A DNA stretch of 64,000 nucleotides from Carboxylicivirga caseinilyticus (GCA_025499705.1 JAFMVE010000007.1:108506-172505); one strand, 5' to 3'; positions 27,848 through 37,621 are shown, counted from the stretch's first letter. Numbers and translations are program-made. The notes: generated by a model not told the origin, from the sequence alone.

Positions 27848-29689
27848 TTAGTCTAAATTATAAACCGGTCTAACAGCATATCCTTTTTCAAAGAAAACAG
27901 TACTATTATCTGAATTTTTATTTGCCGAGTTACCAACAAGATTCGGATTAGTATCAAGATTAGTTTGCCATACAGGGAAATATTCATGTCCTGTAATGTA
28001 GGTATCATAAGATGATCCATTGGAATTAACAGCACTTAGCTCTTCTGTATCAACAATTACAAATTCTTCTTGTTTTTCTACACCGTCTTCTACCCAGGTG
28101 TATAGTTGTTTAGGAGCTAACTTATAATAAGAATGCTCTTTAAGTTGCTGCATACGACCAGCATCATAGAAGAATCCCCAACGAATCAAGTCAGTTCCGC
28201 GACCATTTTCACAACCAAATTCTTTTGGACGCTCAACATTTGCAATTTGCTCAAAAAGTGCATCAGCAGTTGGAAAGTCAGTAAGTTGAAGGTCTGGAAG
28301 AGCTACGCGTCGACGAACCTCATTTATGTAATCAATGGCTGTTTGTGTTGGACCATTAATTTCATTTTCACATTCGGCTGCACGCAATAGAACATCACTA
28401 TAACGCATTAAACGTAAATTAATACCTGTTCTTAACCCTACAATTACATCTTCAGAAATGTCTGTTCTTGCATAAGTCCACTTTGCAATGGATATACCTC
28501 CCTGAGAAGTGTTAGATCTAAACTTAAGAATCCAGTCATTATCTTTATCACCTGTAACAGGTATTAATTGATCTTTATATGCTACATTTTGACGAGGATC
28601 TCCATCTGGGTACGCAGCTGTAGCAACACCTGTTATCGCATCATATTCAGCCTCATAGGTAACCAATGTCCAATATAAACGTGGATCAAGGAAACCATCT
28701 GTACATTTCTCTTCTTTAAACAGGTTATATAACCATGGTGATGCAGCACAGTCACCCCAGCTACCTTTATCCTGTGGAGCATAGTTACTTTCTACAGCAT
28801 GACCTTGTGTTGCTTCTGAACTGATGTTTACAGGAGTCCACTCTTCATCTGTACCACCTGTTCCATAGTCCATAAATTGAACTTCAAATAGACTTTCTTT
28901 ATTGTTTTCTGTGTCTTCTCTGAAATTATCACCAAAATCAGCAGTTAGTTCATAATCACCATAATCACCAGCGATAATATCTTTAAGAATAGCATAAGCC
29001 TCAGTAAATTTATGACGGAACATTAACGTTCTTGCCATATATCCGGCAGCAGCACCTGAAGTAGCACGACCTGATGCCCACTCTCCACCTTCATTTCGCG
29101 ATGGCAAAATCTGCATTGCTAATGTAAGATCTTCCTCAACTTTATTTAATACTGAGTCCTGACTGGCAGTTTGTGCATACATCGTACTTATATCAGAATA
29201 ATCATCATAATTAGTAATTAATGGTACATCCTGATATATTGTTGCTAAATTATAGTAAGCTAAAGATCTTAAGAAAAGAGCCTGTCCTTTAATTTGATTG
29301 TACGAGTCTTCCGACATCTGAACTCCGTCTACTTTTGACAACACAAAGTTTGCACGGTTTACAACATGGTAGTTATCACGCCATGGCCATTCAGCCATAA
29401 AATAAGCTGAAGTATGATTCAGGTTATCTGCATCAATATACCATTGTTGGGATGAGTTCCATACCTCATCACCCCTCACAGCATCAATAACATAACCTAC
29501 GCGGGCAAAGGTACCTTCCAAACGAATTCGATTGTAACACGATACAATAGCTTCCTGAAGTTCCGACTCTGTGTCTCCGAATTCAAATGTGGTCTGATTA
29601 TTCGGATTGGTAACATCAAGCTGATCATCACAGGCAGTCAACCCAGCGATTAGCGTGAATATTACTAGAAATATATTTAAACGTCTCAT
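27848..29689 (-). CDS. SusD/RagB-family glycan-binding lipoprotein
   Basis: The 613-residue protein starts MRRLNIFLVIFTLIAGLTAC (Cys20). It has the SusD TPR regions (QALFLRSLAYYNLATIYQDVP, SGAAAGYMARTLMFRHKFTEA). The usual C-terminal part is also present, with LRAAECENEINGPTQTAIDYINEVRRR and ECENGRGTDLIRWGFFYD-like strings. It covers the SusC channel on the cell surface and passes oligosaccharides to it. Its start lies 27 bp after the SusC stop, and a strong terminator follows its own stop. In this position it serves the arabinan/arabinogalactan-type locus; ligand specificity cannot be read from the sequence. Confidence 0.95.
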   Translation of the reverse strand: MRRLNIFLVIFTLIAGLTACDDQLDVTNPNNQTTFEFGDTESELQEAIVSCYNRIRLEGTFARVGYVIDAVRGDEVWNSSQQWYIDADNLNHTSAYFMAEWPWRDNYHVVNRANFVLSKVDGVQMSEDSYNQIKGQALFLRSLAYYNLATIYQDVPLITNYDDYSDISTMYAQTASQDSVLNKVEEDLTLAMQILPSRNEGGEWASGRATSGAAAGYMARTLMFRHKFTEAYAILKDIIAGDYGDYELTADFGDNFREDTENNKESLFEVQFMDYGTGGTDEEWTPVNISSEATQGHAVESNYAPQDKGSWGDCAASPWLYNLFKEEKCTDGFLDPRLYWTLVTYEAEYDAITGVATAAYPDGDPRQNVAYKDQLIPVTGDKDNDWILKFRSNTSQGGISIAKWTYARTDISEDVIVGLRTGINLRLMRYSDVLLRAAECENEINGPTQTAIDYINEVRRRVALPDLQLTDFPTADALFEQIANVERPKEFGCENGRGTDLIRWGFFYDAGRMQQLKEHSYYKLAPKQLYTWVEDGVEKQEEFVIVDTEELSAVNSNGSSYDTYITGHEYFPVWQTNLDTNPNLVGNSANKNSDNSTVFFEKGYAVRPVYNLD

Positions 29690-29716
29690 ATTGCTTCTCT
29701 ATTAGTAGATTATAAA

Positions 29717-32700
29717 TTAGAATGTCATGTTTAATCCAACCATAAATGATCGTGGTGTTGGATAAGAGGCATAGTTGTAACCAGGTGTGAATGTACCGCC
29801 TGAAAAGTCTACGTTATAACCTTTGTACTTGGTTATTGTAGCCAGGTTCTGAGCAGATGCATATACACGAACATTACTTACAGTGCCTTTAAACCATTCG
29901 TTAGGGAAATTATATCCTAATTGCACATTTGCAATTTTTAAATAGCTAGCATCCTGAATATATCTGTCGCTGAAATAATTGTTTGTGGCATTAGCTGATT
30001 TATATTGAACGCGAGGCACATCAGTGTTTGTATTTTGTGTTGTCCAGGCATTTAACAGACTTACATCCTTGTTAGTTGCACCATATGAACTTCTTAACTC
30101 ACCATCAACAAAATCAACTGCTTTAAACCCTGCAGCACCAAATGTAGCAATGCTTAAATCGAAACCATTCCATTCAACACGAGCATTTAAACCAAAGTTC
30201 ACATCTGGCAATCCACTTCCCAAGAATGTTCGGTCCTCAGCATTAATGGTACCATCGTTATTAAGGTCTTTGTATAACAAGTCACCCGCTTCAGCTCCCG
30301 GTTGAGAAATAAACATACCTTCGTCATTTTTACGACTATCTATAGCTACCTGGTTTTGAGCTATACCATTTCTGATATTATAAGTGCCATCTTCATTCTG
30401 AACATCATCTTCAAGCACCCAACCATAAAACGAACCTACTTCACGTCCTACTTCTGTGCGACATACGCCATTATTTTGTGGCTCATTGGCAACACCCAGA
30501 CTGGTTACTTCGTTTGACAGCGTTGATATGTTTGCAGAAATATCATACTTAATAGCATGGTTATAATTGCGGTAAGTAAACAAGAATTCCAAACCTGAGT
30601 TAACCATGGTGGCTGCATTCATTTTTACTGTTTCATTAGTAACACCTGCTTCAGCTGGAACTCTAACATTATAATGCAAATCTTCGGATGTTGATTCGTA
30701 CCAGTCGAAATTAAATTCAAACTGATTATTAAACATGGCCAAATCAAGACCAAAGTCCAGGGTTTTCTTAATTTCCCACTTCAATCCTGTATTTACATAG
30801 TTTGAAATAGCAGAACCTGTCACCTTATTATTGTCGAAACTATAAGTATAATCTCCTCTTGCCATGGTTCCCATATAGTCATATGGTCCAAGGTTTTCAA
30901 TACTTCCCAGTTCACCATAGCTACCACGAAGCTTAAGTAAGCTGATGGTTGATTCACTTACAGGAAAGAAGTTTTCACGTTCGATACGCCAACCTGCAGA
31001 TACTGATGGAAAAATATCAAAACGATCTTCAGGAGAAAGACGGCTTGAACCATCACGACGTGCTGTTGCCGAGATCAAATATTTACCATCGAAGTTATAG
31101 TTAATACGACCAATATAAGAAGCCATCATCCAATCACTTTCGTAGCTGAATGAATTATTATCTGTTGCATTATTTAGTTGCAAATAATAAGGCTCAGACA
31201 TATTATTCCCTGTACCTGTTAGTGAATGATAATATACACTTTGGTAGGTCTGACCAACAACAGCATCAATATTATGCTTCCCGAAAGTACCATTATAATT
31301 AATTGTATTCTCAATCAGCTGATCACTGGTATAACGATATTCTTCACTTAGTACTTCGCTTTCCTTTGGTAAATAGTTTGTGGTACTTGAAATAAATGCC
31401 GGAATAAATGTATAATTCTTAACTATAGTCTTACTGTAAGCCAAGTTAAGGTTGTACGATAACTTTTGATTACCGCTTTCAAGGCCAAGCATATCCAAAA
31501 TATCAAAACTTGTATTAGCAGAACCTACAAAACGATCAACTTTTACATTTCTTTCCAACAGATTATTAGTCATCAACACATTAGTCATACGCAAGTCACC
31601 ATGAACATCGTCGTAGTATGTACCATAACCAAATGCATCATAATTCCATCCGGAAGCAGAAGAAAGTTTGTCATCAAGCACCCATGTAGACTCATCATAA
31701 GCCTTAATGGTTGAAGGTAAAAGAAGAGCCGAAGCCATTACCGGATACTGACCACCATAAAGACCTTGCACATATTCATTTGCATTACTAAGGGCCATAT
31801 TATCCTGATCGCTGTGACTATAAACCAAACTAGTTCTGATTTTTATAAACTTCACATCCATGGTATTGTTGATACGTGCAGTGAAACGGTCGAAGTTTGG
31901 ACCTGCACCTTCCATGGTACCTTCCTGGCTAAAGTAGTCAAGACCAATATTGTAGGTATTGTTATCACCACCACCAGAGAAATTAACATTATGATTCTGA
32001 CGAATACCTGTTTTAAACACTTCATCAAACCAATCTGTGTCAACAGTTGCAACTTCTGATCCATCGGCAAGAGTAGTCCATAGATAATTACTACTTGAAG
32101 GATTATAACCACCCGGAAGTTCTACATCACTGTTGGCGTAAGCCATTGTTAAGTACTCTTTGTACTGATCTGCATTCATAACATCGTAAACTCCTTTTTG
32201 AACCTGATCAATACCGTAGTAACCAGAATAATCAATCTTCATCGGAGAATTCTTCTGTCCTTGTTTGGTGGTAATGATAATCACACCATTACCTGCACGT
32301 GAACCATAAATAGCTGCTGCAGAAGCATCTTTTAAGATCTGAATTGATTCGATATCGTTTGGAGAGAAGTCACGAATGGTTGTTCCCATTGGCACTCCAT
32401 CAATTACATAAAGAGGATTTGTACTACCAAAAGAGCCAATACCACGAATACGTACGGTTGGATCTGCACCCGGCTGACCATCTGAAGTAATTTGAACTCC
32501 TGATGCCTTACCTTGTAACATTGTTGAGATGTTTGAATTCGATTGTTTCTTCATCTCTTCAGCATCCACAATAGCGACAGAACCTGTTAAGTCAGCTTTT
32601 TTCTGAGTACCATAACCGATTACAACTACCTGATCGATTTCCTGCATATCAGAAATCAATGAAATAGTGCCCAGTTGAGTTTTTCCTTCAACAGGTATTT

Positions 32701-32980
32701 CAATTGTTTTATATCCAATAAAAGAAATAACAAGTGTAGCATCAGATGATACATTAAGAGAGAAGTTTCCATCGATATCAGTTATGATACCATTGGTTGT
32801 ACCTTTTTCCTGCACTGTTGCACCCGGAACAGATTCTCCGCTATCGTCAACTACTTTACCAAATACAGTTATATCGCCTTGCTGGATCATCGATATCTGA
32901 TCTGTATTACCATTTCCTACAGCAAATGCTGATGGTACAAATACCAACAATGCCAACAGGATTAAATATATATATTTCAT
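29717..32980 (-). CDS. SusC/RagA-family TonB-dependent outer-membrane transporter
   Basis: The 1087-residue protein has a signal peptide (MKYIYLILLALLVFVPSAFA). A carboxypeptidase-regulatory-like domain follows (about 37-110, FGKVVDDSGESVPGATVQ), then a TonB-box-like segment (VVVIGYGTQKKADLTGSV). The plug domain holds ILKDASAAAIYGSRAGNGVI, and the long barrel ends in VGLNMTF. It imports oligosaccharides produced at the surface by the locus's hydrolases. It lies between the glycan-binding lipoprotein (23-bp gap) and SusD (27-bp gap), so the three form one operon. Sequence alone does not name the sugar. Confidence 0.96.
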   Translation of the reverse strand: MKYIYLILLALLVFVPSAFAVGNGNTDQISMIQQGDITVFGKVVDDSGESVPGATVQEKGTTNGIITDIDGNFSLNVSSDATLVISFIGYKTIEIPVEGKTQLGTISLISDMQEIDQVVVIGYGTQKKADLTGSVAIVDAEEMKKQSNSNISTMLQGKASGVQITSDGQPGADPTVRIRGIGSFGSTNPLYVIDGVPMGTTIRDFSPNDIESIQILKDASAAAIYGSRAGNGVIIITTKQGQKNSPMKIDYSGYYGIDQVQKGVYDVMNADQYKEYLTMAYANSDVELPGGYNPSSSNYLWTTLADGSEVATVDTDWFDEVFKTGIRQNHNVNFSGGGDNNTYNIGLDYFSQEGTMEGAGPNFDRFTARINNTMDVKFIKIRTSLVYSHSDQDNMALSNANEYVQGLYGGQYPVMASALLLPSTIKAYDESTWVLDDKLSSASGWNYDAFGYGTYYDDVHGDLRMTNVLMTNNLLERNVKVDRFVGSANTSFDILDMLGLESGNQKLSYNLNLAYSKTIVKNYTFIPAFISSTTNYLPKESEVLSEEYRYTSDQLIENTINYNGTFGKHNIDAVVGQTYQSVYYHSLTGTGNNMSEPYYLQLNNATDNNSFSYESDWMMASYIGRINYNFDGKYLISATARRDGSSRLSPEDRFDIFPSVSAGWRIERENFFPVSESTISLLKLRGSYGELGSIENLGPYDYMGTMARGDYTYSFDNNKVTGSAISNYVNTGLKWEIKKTLDFGLDLAMFNNQFEFNFDWYESTSEDLHYNVRVPAEAGVTNETVKMNAATMVNSGLEFLFTYRNYNHAIKYDISANISTLSNEVTSLGVANEPQNNGVCRTEVGREVGSFYGWVLEDDVQNEDGTYNIRNGIAQNQVAIDSRKNDEGMFISQPGAEAGDLLYKDLNNDGTINAEDRTFLGSGLPDVNFGLNARVEWNGFDLSIATFGAAGFKAVDFVDGELRSSYGATNKDVSLLNAWTTQNTNTDVPRVQYKSANATNNYFSDRYIQDASYLKIANVQLGYNFPNEWFKGTVSNVRVYASAQNLATITKYKGYNVDFSGGTFTPGYNYASYPTPRSFMVGLNMTF

Positions 32981-33003
32981 AATTAATTTATTTATCTTAA
33001 TAA

Positions 33004-34701
33004 TTATTCAGTAATTACGACATAAGCTCCTTCAATAACCAGGGCACAATTCAAGTCAGAACTGTCAATAGTTATACCTTCATATTTCTGGAAATGTGTT
33101 TCACCTGAAGCATAGGTAACATCATAATTGATATCGGCCGTATTATCACCATTATTGGTTACTGTAATTACAACCTTTGAACCATTAATATTTGATGTAA
33201 AAATATCCCAGTTCCAGTCGCTCGAAAGAACTGCAGTACCATAGCCGTCTCCCCATCCAAAGCTATCCATACGAACTACACCATACTCTGTATTATCAGC
33301 TTTTCGAAGAATTGTACAAGGGCTATTCCAGTTATTAACTTCATTTGAATAACAGTACGTAGTAAACACTTTGCTAGAACCAGCTGCAACAGTATAGTCA
33401 CTAGAGAATTCAGTCCACCATGCTGTTGAGAAATCTGTTGCTCCAACCTGACTGGTTCCTTCAATAATTGTAAGCGGACAAGTTGTAGTTACTGTACCTG
33501 TTGCTCCAACATAAGAAATAATAGCATCCTGAGCACCGGCAGCTAATGGAATTTCGAATTGAAGAGTCGCATTATCCATAACACTTGTCGAACCATCTGA
33601 ATAAGTCGCTGTTACAACCAAACCTTCAGTATCAAAAGCTGGAGATTCAGTTCCGAAGAATGCATAAGTTGTCATAACCGGCAATGATGTAACCTCAAGA
33701 TTCGTAACTGCATTGGTTACCTCTAAAGTATAACTGGTTGTTACCGCCGGACCATAATTGCCTTGTTTGGTTTTACTGTAAGCCACGGCAACAGTCTTTT
33801 GACCCAAAGTAGACATATCAGGAATCACACTGAATGAAACATCTGCAGTATCAACAACTGTCGATGAACCATCAGCAAATGTAACCGTTGCTACTCCATC
33901 TCCCCAGAAATCTTCGTCACCAATTTCAACAAAATTTGGTGTTCCGGTAACAGAGATAGAAGCTGGATTAACATCTTCAACAACTGTAACCTTTGAAGGT
34001 ATCAGATATGCCTTCTTCATCTCAAAATAGCTACCGTCACAAATCAAGAAAGCCGAAATATCTTCACTAGCAGAAACTGCCTGGTGATATGTTTGAACAA
34101 GCTCTGTTCCATTTGTTCCAACAGCAGTTGCTGTTATATATACGTTACCTGTTGCAGAGTGATCAATATCCAGACTAACTTTGGCTCCATCCATTGTGGT
34201 GCGGAAATCGTTCCAAATATCACCGTCTCCATCTGTATCAGGATAGTTTTGAGATATTATATTAAGATCAAAATCATCATTACCCCAACCATATGCATCA
34301 GATCTTAATACAAAATACTCAGAATAATTTTCAGCATCCCGATCCGGAACATTCACAATGGCTAAATTCCAGTTGTTCCAGTTATTAGAACTTCCACCAT
34401 TATGATTGATAAATTCAAGATGTAATAATTTGTTTGTTGGAATCGTAAAATAATCTGAGAAATGAGCCCACCATGCAGCACTATTATCTTCCGGACCAAC
34501 AATTGCGGTAGCAATGGTTACATAGGTTGTATCACCTGTGTCAATACTTGCATTTGCATTAGCAATTGAGTCGATCTGGTCTTGCAGATCAGAAGGTGCA
34601 TTAATCATATACACGTCTGACTGCTCACACCCAACTAAGCCAAATGCCGCAAAAACTACTGCGAACAAGGCGCGCCTGATCAGTTTGTTTGTTATTTTCA
34701 T
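33004..34701 (-). CDS. Surface glycan-binding-type lipoprotein with two related modules flanking two Ig-like domains
   Basis: The 565-residue protein starts at the ATG at 34701 (a TTG seven codons upstream is less likely). The lipoprotein signal ends at Cys25 (FGLVGC). After a linker, module A (about 74-235) and module B (about 423-565) share AWW-x-x-FS-DY, NNWN, EY-x-V-x-R-x-D-(Y/F)-GWG, a central W-x-x-F, and GxKV strings, so they look like copies of one beta-rich, aromatic carbohydrate-binding-type fold. Between them lie two bacterial Ig-like domains (about 246-328 and 332-413; VTFADGSSTVVD and ATYSDGSTSVMD). It is the first gene of the SusC-SusD operon and probably acts as the SusE/F-like binder. 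I do not recognise a named family for the modules. Binding is inferred from context and aromatic content. Confidence 0.75.
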   Translation of the reverse strand: MKITNKLIRRALFAVVFAAFGLVGCEQSDVYMINAPSDLQDQIDSIANANASIDTGDTTYVTIATAIVGPEDNSAAWWAHFSDYFTIPTNKLLHLEFINHNGGSSNNWNNWNLAIVNVPDRDAENYSEYFVLRSDAYGWGNDDFDLNIISQNYPDTDGDGDIWNDFRTTMDGAKVSLDIDHSATGNVYITATAVGTNGTELVQTYHQAVSASEDISAFLICDGSYFEMKKAYLIPSKVTVVEDVNPASISVTGTPNFVEIGDEDFWGDGVATVTFADGSSTVVDTADVSFSVIPDMSTLGQKTVAVAYSKTKQGNYGPAVTTSYTLEVTNAVTNLEVTSLPVMTTYAFFGTESPAFDTEGLVVTATYSDGSTSVMDNATLQFEIPLAAGAQDAIISYVGATGTVTTTCPLTIIEGTSQVGATDFSTAWWTEFSSDYTVAAGSSKVFTTYCYSNEVNNWNSPCTILRKADNTEYGVVRMDSFGWGDGYGTAVLSSDWNWDIFTSNINGSKVVITVTNNGDNTADINYDVTYASGETHFQKYEGITIDSSDLNCALVIEGAYVVITE

Positions 34702-34921
34702 TACTATAGCTTTAGTTAACAATTAATATCAATGTCTATTCATTATTTAAAAAATGCATTCATTCTAACAGAATCTCTGCATTTGTACTATTCTCATTAA
34801 TCACTTCTATAAATAGCAATAAGGAAAATGACTTAATAATTTTGGTAACTCAGTTAATTTTTCCTAATTCCCGTTTTAGAAATTTTCACATTCACGTTAA
34901 ATGTGTTTCAAAATGTTAAAT

Positions 34922-34929
34922 CAAAAGTA
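34922..34929 (-). promoter_or_regulatory. Candidate promoter of the lipoprotein-SusC-SusD operon
   Basis: The minus strand reads TACTTTTG, a full TAnnTTTG match. A TTTC (34946-34949 on the complement) lies 16 bp upstream, close to the -33 TTTG. The predicted leader is about 215 nt, long even for a PUL operon. Confidence 0.42.
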
Positions 34930-35075
34930 CACTCCTATCACATCGGAAAGGTTCATTAATATTTTTTTTTGGTGGATAATTAGTGACAGAATAAGCGAAA
35001 GAATCCAACAACCATATACACTTCATTATCTGAGTAATATAAATAGTTAAGTGCACAAATAAATAATACATTTTA

Positions 35076-35083
35076 TAGATTTG
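35076..35083 (+). promoter_or_regulatory. Candidate -7 box for the GH127 gene
   Basis: TAGATTTG matches TAnnTTTG and would give a leader of about 85 nt. No clear -33 element is present at the usual distance. Confidence 0.33.
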
Positions 35084-35171
35084 TCCACTTTATTGACGGA
35101 TTATTGACAGTAAGAATTAAGAATATTTTCCAACTTTGCTACCTGGAAAATGTAAATACAACTAAATTAAT

Positions 35172-37511
35172 ATGAATAAATTCATCGTTTTTTTAACAAT
35201 TGCTGTATTTTTTCTTGGGTGCGAAAAACCAGCAAAAATGCAAACGTTTTCTTTGGAAGATGTCAGATTAAATTTCTCTCCTTTCTATAATGCTCAGAGA
35301 GTTGACCATAAGTATTTATTAGAACTTGATATTGATCGGCTATTAGCACCATATTTTAAAGAAGCAGGATTGGATGTTGTTAAAGAAAACTACACCAATT
35401 GGGAAAACACCGGTTTAGACGGTCATATTGGTGGACATTATCTATCGGCATTATCAATGATGTATGCATCAACTGGTGATAAAGCTTTATTGGACAGAGC
35501 TAATTACTTTGTAACCCAGTTAAAAAAATGTCAGAATGCCAGTGGCAATGGATATTTAAGTGGCATACCCGGTGGAAAACAAATGTGGAACGAAATTTCG
35601 GAAGGTAAAATTGATGCCGGCAGTTTCTCATTGAATCATAAGTGGGTACCTTTATATAACATCCACAAAATATTTGCAGGACTAAGAGATGCCTATTTGT
35701 ATACACATAATGAAGAAGCGTTGAGTATACTTATTAAGCTTTCTGATTGGTTTATGAGTGTTACAGCTCATTTATCAGACGAACAATTACAGAAAATGCT
35801 AATTAGCGAACATGGTGGAATGAATGAGGTTTTTGTTGATGTGGCAGAGCTTACAAATGATGATAAATACCTCAATTTTGCACGCAGGTTCTCAGATTAT
35901 TCAATCTTAAATCCTCTGCTAAACAAAAACATCAACCTGGTTGGATTACATGCCAATACACAAATACCTAAAGTAATAGGATTTAAAAGATATGCCGATG
36001 TAGCTAAAGATTCATCATGGAATAATGCTTCTGAATATTTTTGGGATTTAGTTGTGAATGATATGACAATTTCAATTGGCGGAAACAGTGTTAGAGAGCA
36101 CTTTCATTCGCCCGATGATTTCTCCCCTATGATTAAGTCGGAACAAGGACCAGAGACTTGTAATACTTATAATATGCTCCGATTAAGTAAGCTACTGTTT
36201 TTGAGCGAAAACGACCATAAATATCTTGACTACTACGAAAGAGCTCTATACAATCACATTTTGTCCTCACAGCATCCAAAAACAGGTGGGTTTGTTTATT
36301 TCACTCCTATGCGTCCACAACATTACAGGGTTTATTCACAGGTCCATACTTCTTTTTGGTGCTGCGTAGGCTCTGGTTTGGAAAACCATAGTAAGTACAG
36401 CGAATTAATTTACACTCATACTTCTGATAATTTATTTGTAAACTTATTCATTCCATCAACATTAAATTGGAAAGAACAAGGAGTTCAACTTTTAATGGAA
36501 ACTCAATTCCCATATTCCGAAGAAATAAGTTTTGTAATACAAAAAGCGGGCGCACCTTTTAATCTGAATTTACGTTTGCCATCATGGTTGGGTGAAGAAA
36601 CACCCATAGTGAGTTTAAATGATAAGCCTATTCGTTCTGATATAACCAATGGTTACATAAAAATCAATTATTCAGATTGGAAAGAAGGTGATTTAGTAAC
36701 CGTTAAAATGCCAATGCATACATCCATCGAATATTTGCCCGACAACTCGAATTATGCATCAGTTGCATACGGTCCAATTGTGTTAGGCGCCAAAACAGAT
36801 ACTTTAGATTTAGATGGATTATATGCTGATGATAGCCGGATGGGACATATTGCAAGAGGCGAGATGAGACCTTTGGAACAGGCTCCAGCCATTATTTCTG
36901 ACCAGAAAGATTTCAAGGATCATATACATCCGATTGAAGATAAACCAATGCATTTTTGGATAGATGTTGATGGAGGTAAGAAAATGGAGTTACAACCATT
37001 CTTCGAAGTACATGACGCAAGATACATGGTATACTGGCCTGTATATACAAAAGATGAATTTAATAGTCAGATGGAGAAAATTAAGGCTGAAGAGGAAGCT
37101 CTAATGGCTCTTGAAAAGAAAACTATTGACAAAGTGGCTCCCGGAGAACAACAACCGGAATCTGATCATTTCTTTAAAGGAGAAAAAACAAATTCAGGCT
37201 TAAATGGCGAGAGGTTCTGGCGTGATGCATCGGGTTGGTTCAGCTACCAACTGAATGATAAAAAGGCTCAGGCCCGGATCTTACGAATCGAATATTTCAG
37301 TGGTGATGCAGGACGTAAGTTTAGAATTGAAATGAATGGAAATCTCTTAGTCAATGTTTCATTAGAAGCGAATAATGATGGGTTCTATTTTATAGACTAT
37401 CCGTTAGATAATATTAAAGACAAAATCAATACCGGTAAAATAGAATTGAAATTTATTGCAGAACCCGGTTCCATTGCGGGAGGAATCTATGGAGTGAGAC
37501 TAATGAAATAG
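35172..37511 (+). CDS. GH127 (DUF1680-type) beta-L-arabinofuranosidase lipoprotein
   Basis: The 779-residue protein starts with a lipoprotein signal (MNKFIVFLTIAVFFLGC, Cys17) followed by an alpha/alpha-barrel domain (about 25-430), then beta-sandwich domains. The zinc/catalytic residues of this cysteine-dependent family are visible: Glu328 and Cys330 in GPETCNTYN, and the Cys397-Cys398 pair in WCCVGSG. GLDGHIGGHYLSALSMMYA is a family signature. Members remove terminal beta-L-arabinofuranose, which occurs on arabinan ends, extensin-type glycoproteins and solanaceous xyloglucan. The C-terminal part (about 640-779) is an extra beta domain found in many Bacteroidota versions. It is divergent from the SusC operon and ends at a strong terminator. 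Context with GH43 and GH51 supports the arabinose call. Confidence 0.9.
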   Translation: MNKFIVFLTIAVFFLGCEKPAKMQTFSLEDVRLNFSPFYNAQRVDHKYLLELDIDRLLAPYFKEAGLDVVKENYTNWENTGLDGHIGGHYLSALSMMYASTGDKALLDRANYFVTQLKKCQNASGNGYLSGIPGGKQMWNEISEGKIDAGSFSLNHKWVPLYNIHKIFAGLRDAYLYTHNEEALSILIKLSDWFMSVTAHLSDEQLQKMLISEHGGMNEVFVDVAELTNDDKYLNFARRFSDYSILNPLLNKNINLVGLHANTQIPKVIGFKRYADVAKDSSWNNASEYFWDLVVNDMTISIGGNSVREHFHSPDDFSPMIKSEQGPETCNTYNMLRLSKLLFLSENDHKYLDYYERALYNHILSSQHPKTGGFVYFTPMRPQHYRVYSQVHTSFWCCVGSGLENHSKYSELIYTHTSDNLFVNLFIPSTLNWKEQGVQLLMETQFPYSEEISFVIQKAGAPFNLNLRLPSWLGEETPIVSLNDKPIRSDITNGYIKINYSDWKEGDLVTVKMPMHTSIEYLPDNSNYASVAYGPIVLGAKTDTLDLDGLYADDSRMGHIARGEMRPLEQAPAIISDQKDFKDHIHPIEDKPMHFWIDVDGGKKMELQPFFEVHDARYMVYWPVYTKDEFNSQMEKIKAEEEALMALEKKTIDKVAPGEQQPESDHFFKGEKTNSGLNGERFWRDASGWFSYQLNDKKAQARILRIEYFSGDAGRKFRIEMNGNLLVNVSLEANNDGFYFIDYPLDNIKDKINTGKIELKFIAEPGSIAGGIYGVRLMK

Positions 37512-37531
37512 TATCTCAACTGAATAAAAAT

Positions 37532-37563
37532 AAAAAAGTGGATTTTTCGAGATCCACTTTTTT
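37532..37563. terminator. Terminator between GH127 and the receiver gene
   Basis: AAAAAAGTGGAT (37532-37543) and ATCCACTTTTTT (37552-37563) form a 12-bp stem with an 8-nt loop, with T runs on both strands. It can stop GH127 and the convergent signalling operon. Confidence 0.85.
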
Positions 37564-37621
37564 TTATCTTGTCTTATTGATACAGAATCAACAGATTATC
37601 TCTAATTCTACTATAAGCTAC

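Larger units (their letters stand above)
34702..35171. other. 470-bp divergent promoter region between the SusC operon and GH127
   Basis: No gene is supported. It contains TAnnTTTG boxes in both directions (34922-34929 minus, 35076-35083 plus) and a small inverted repeat CACATT/AATGTG (34887-34892, 34900-34905). It is the most likely place for the HTCS regulator to act on both sides of the locus, but no operator sequence is known. Confidence 0.5.
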
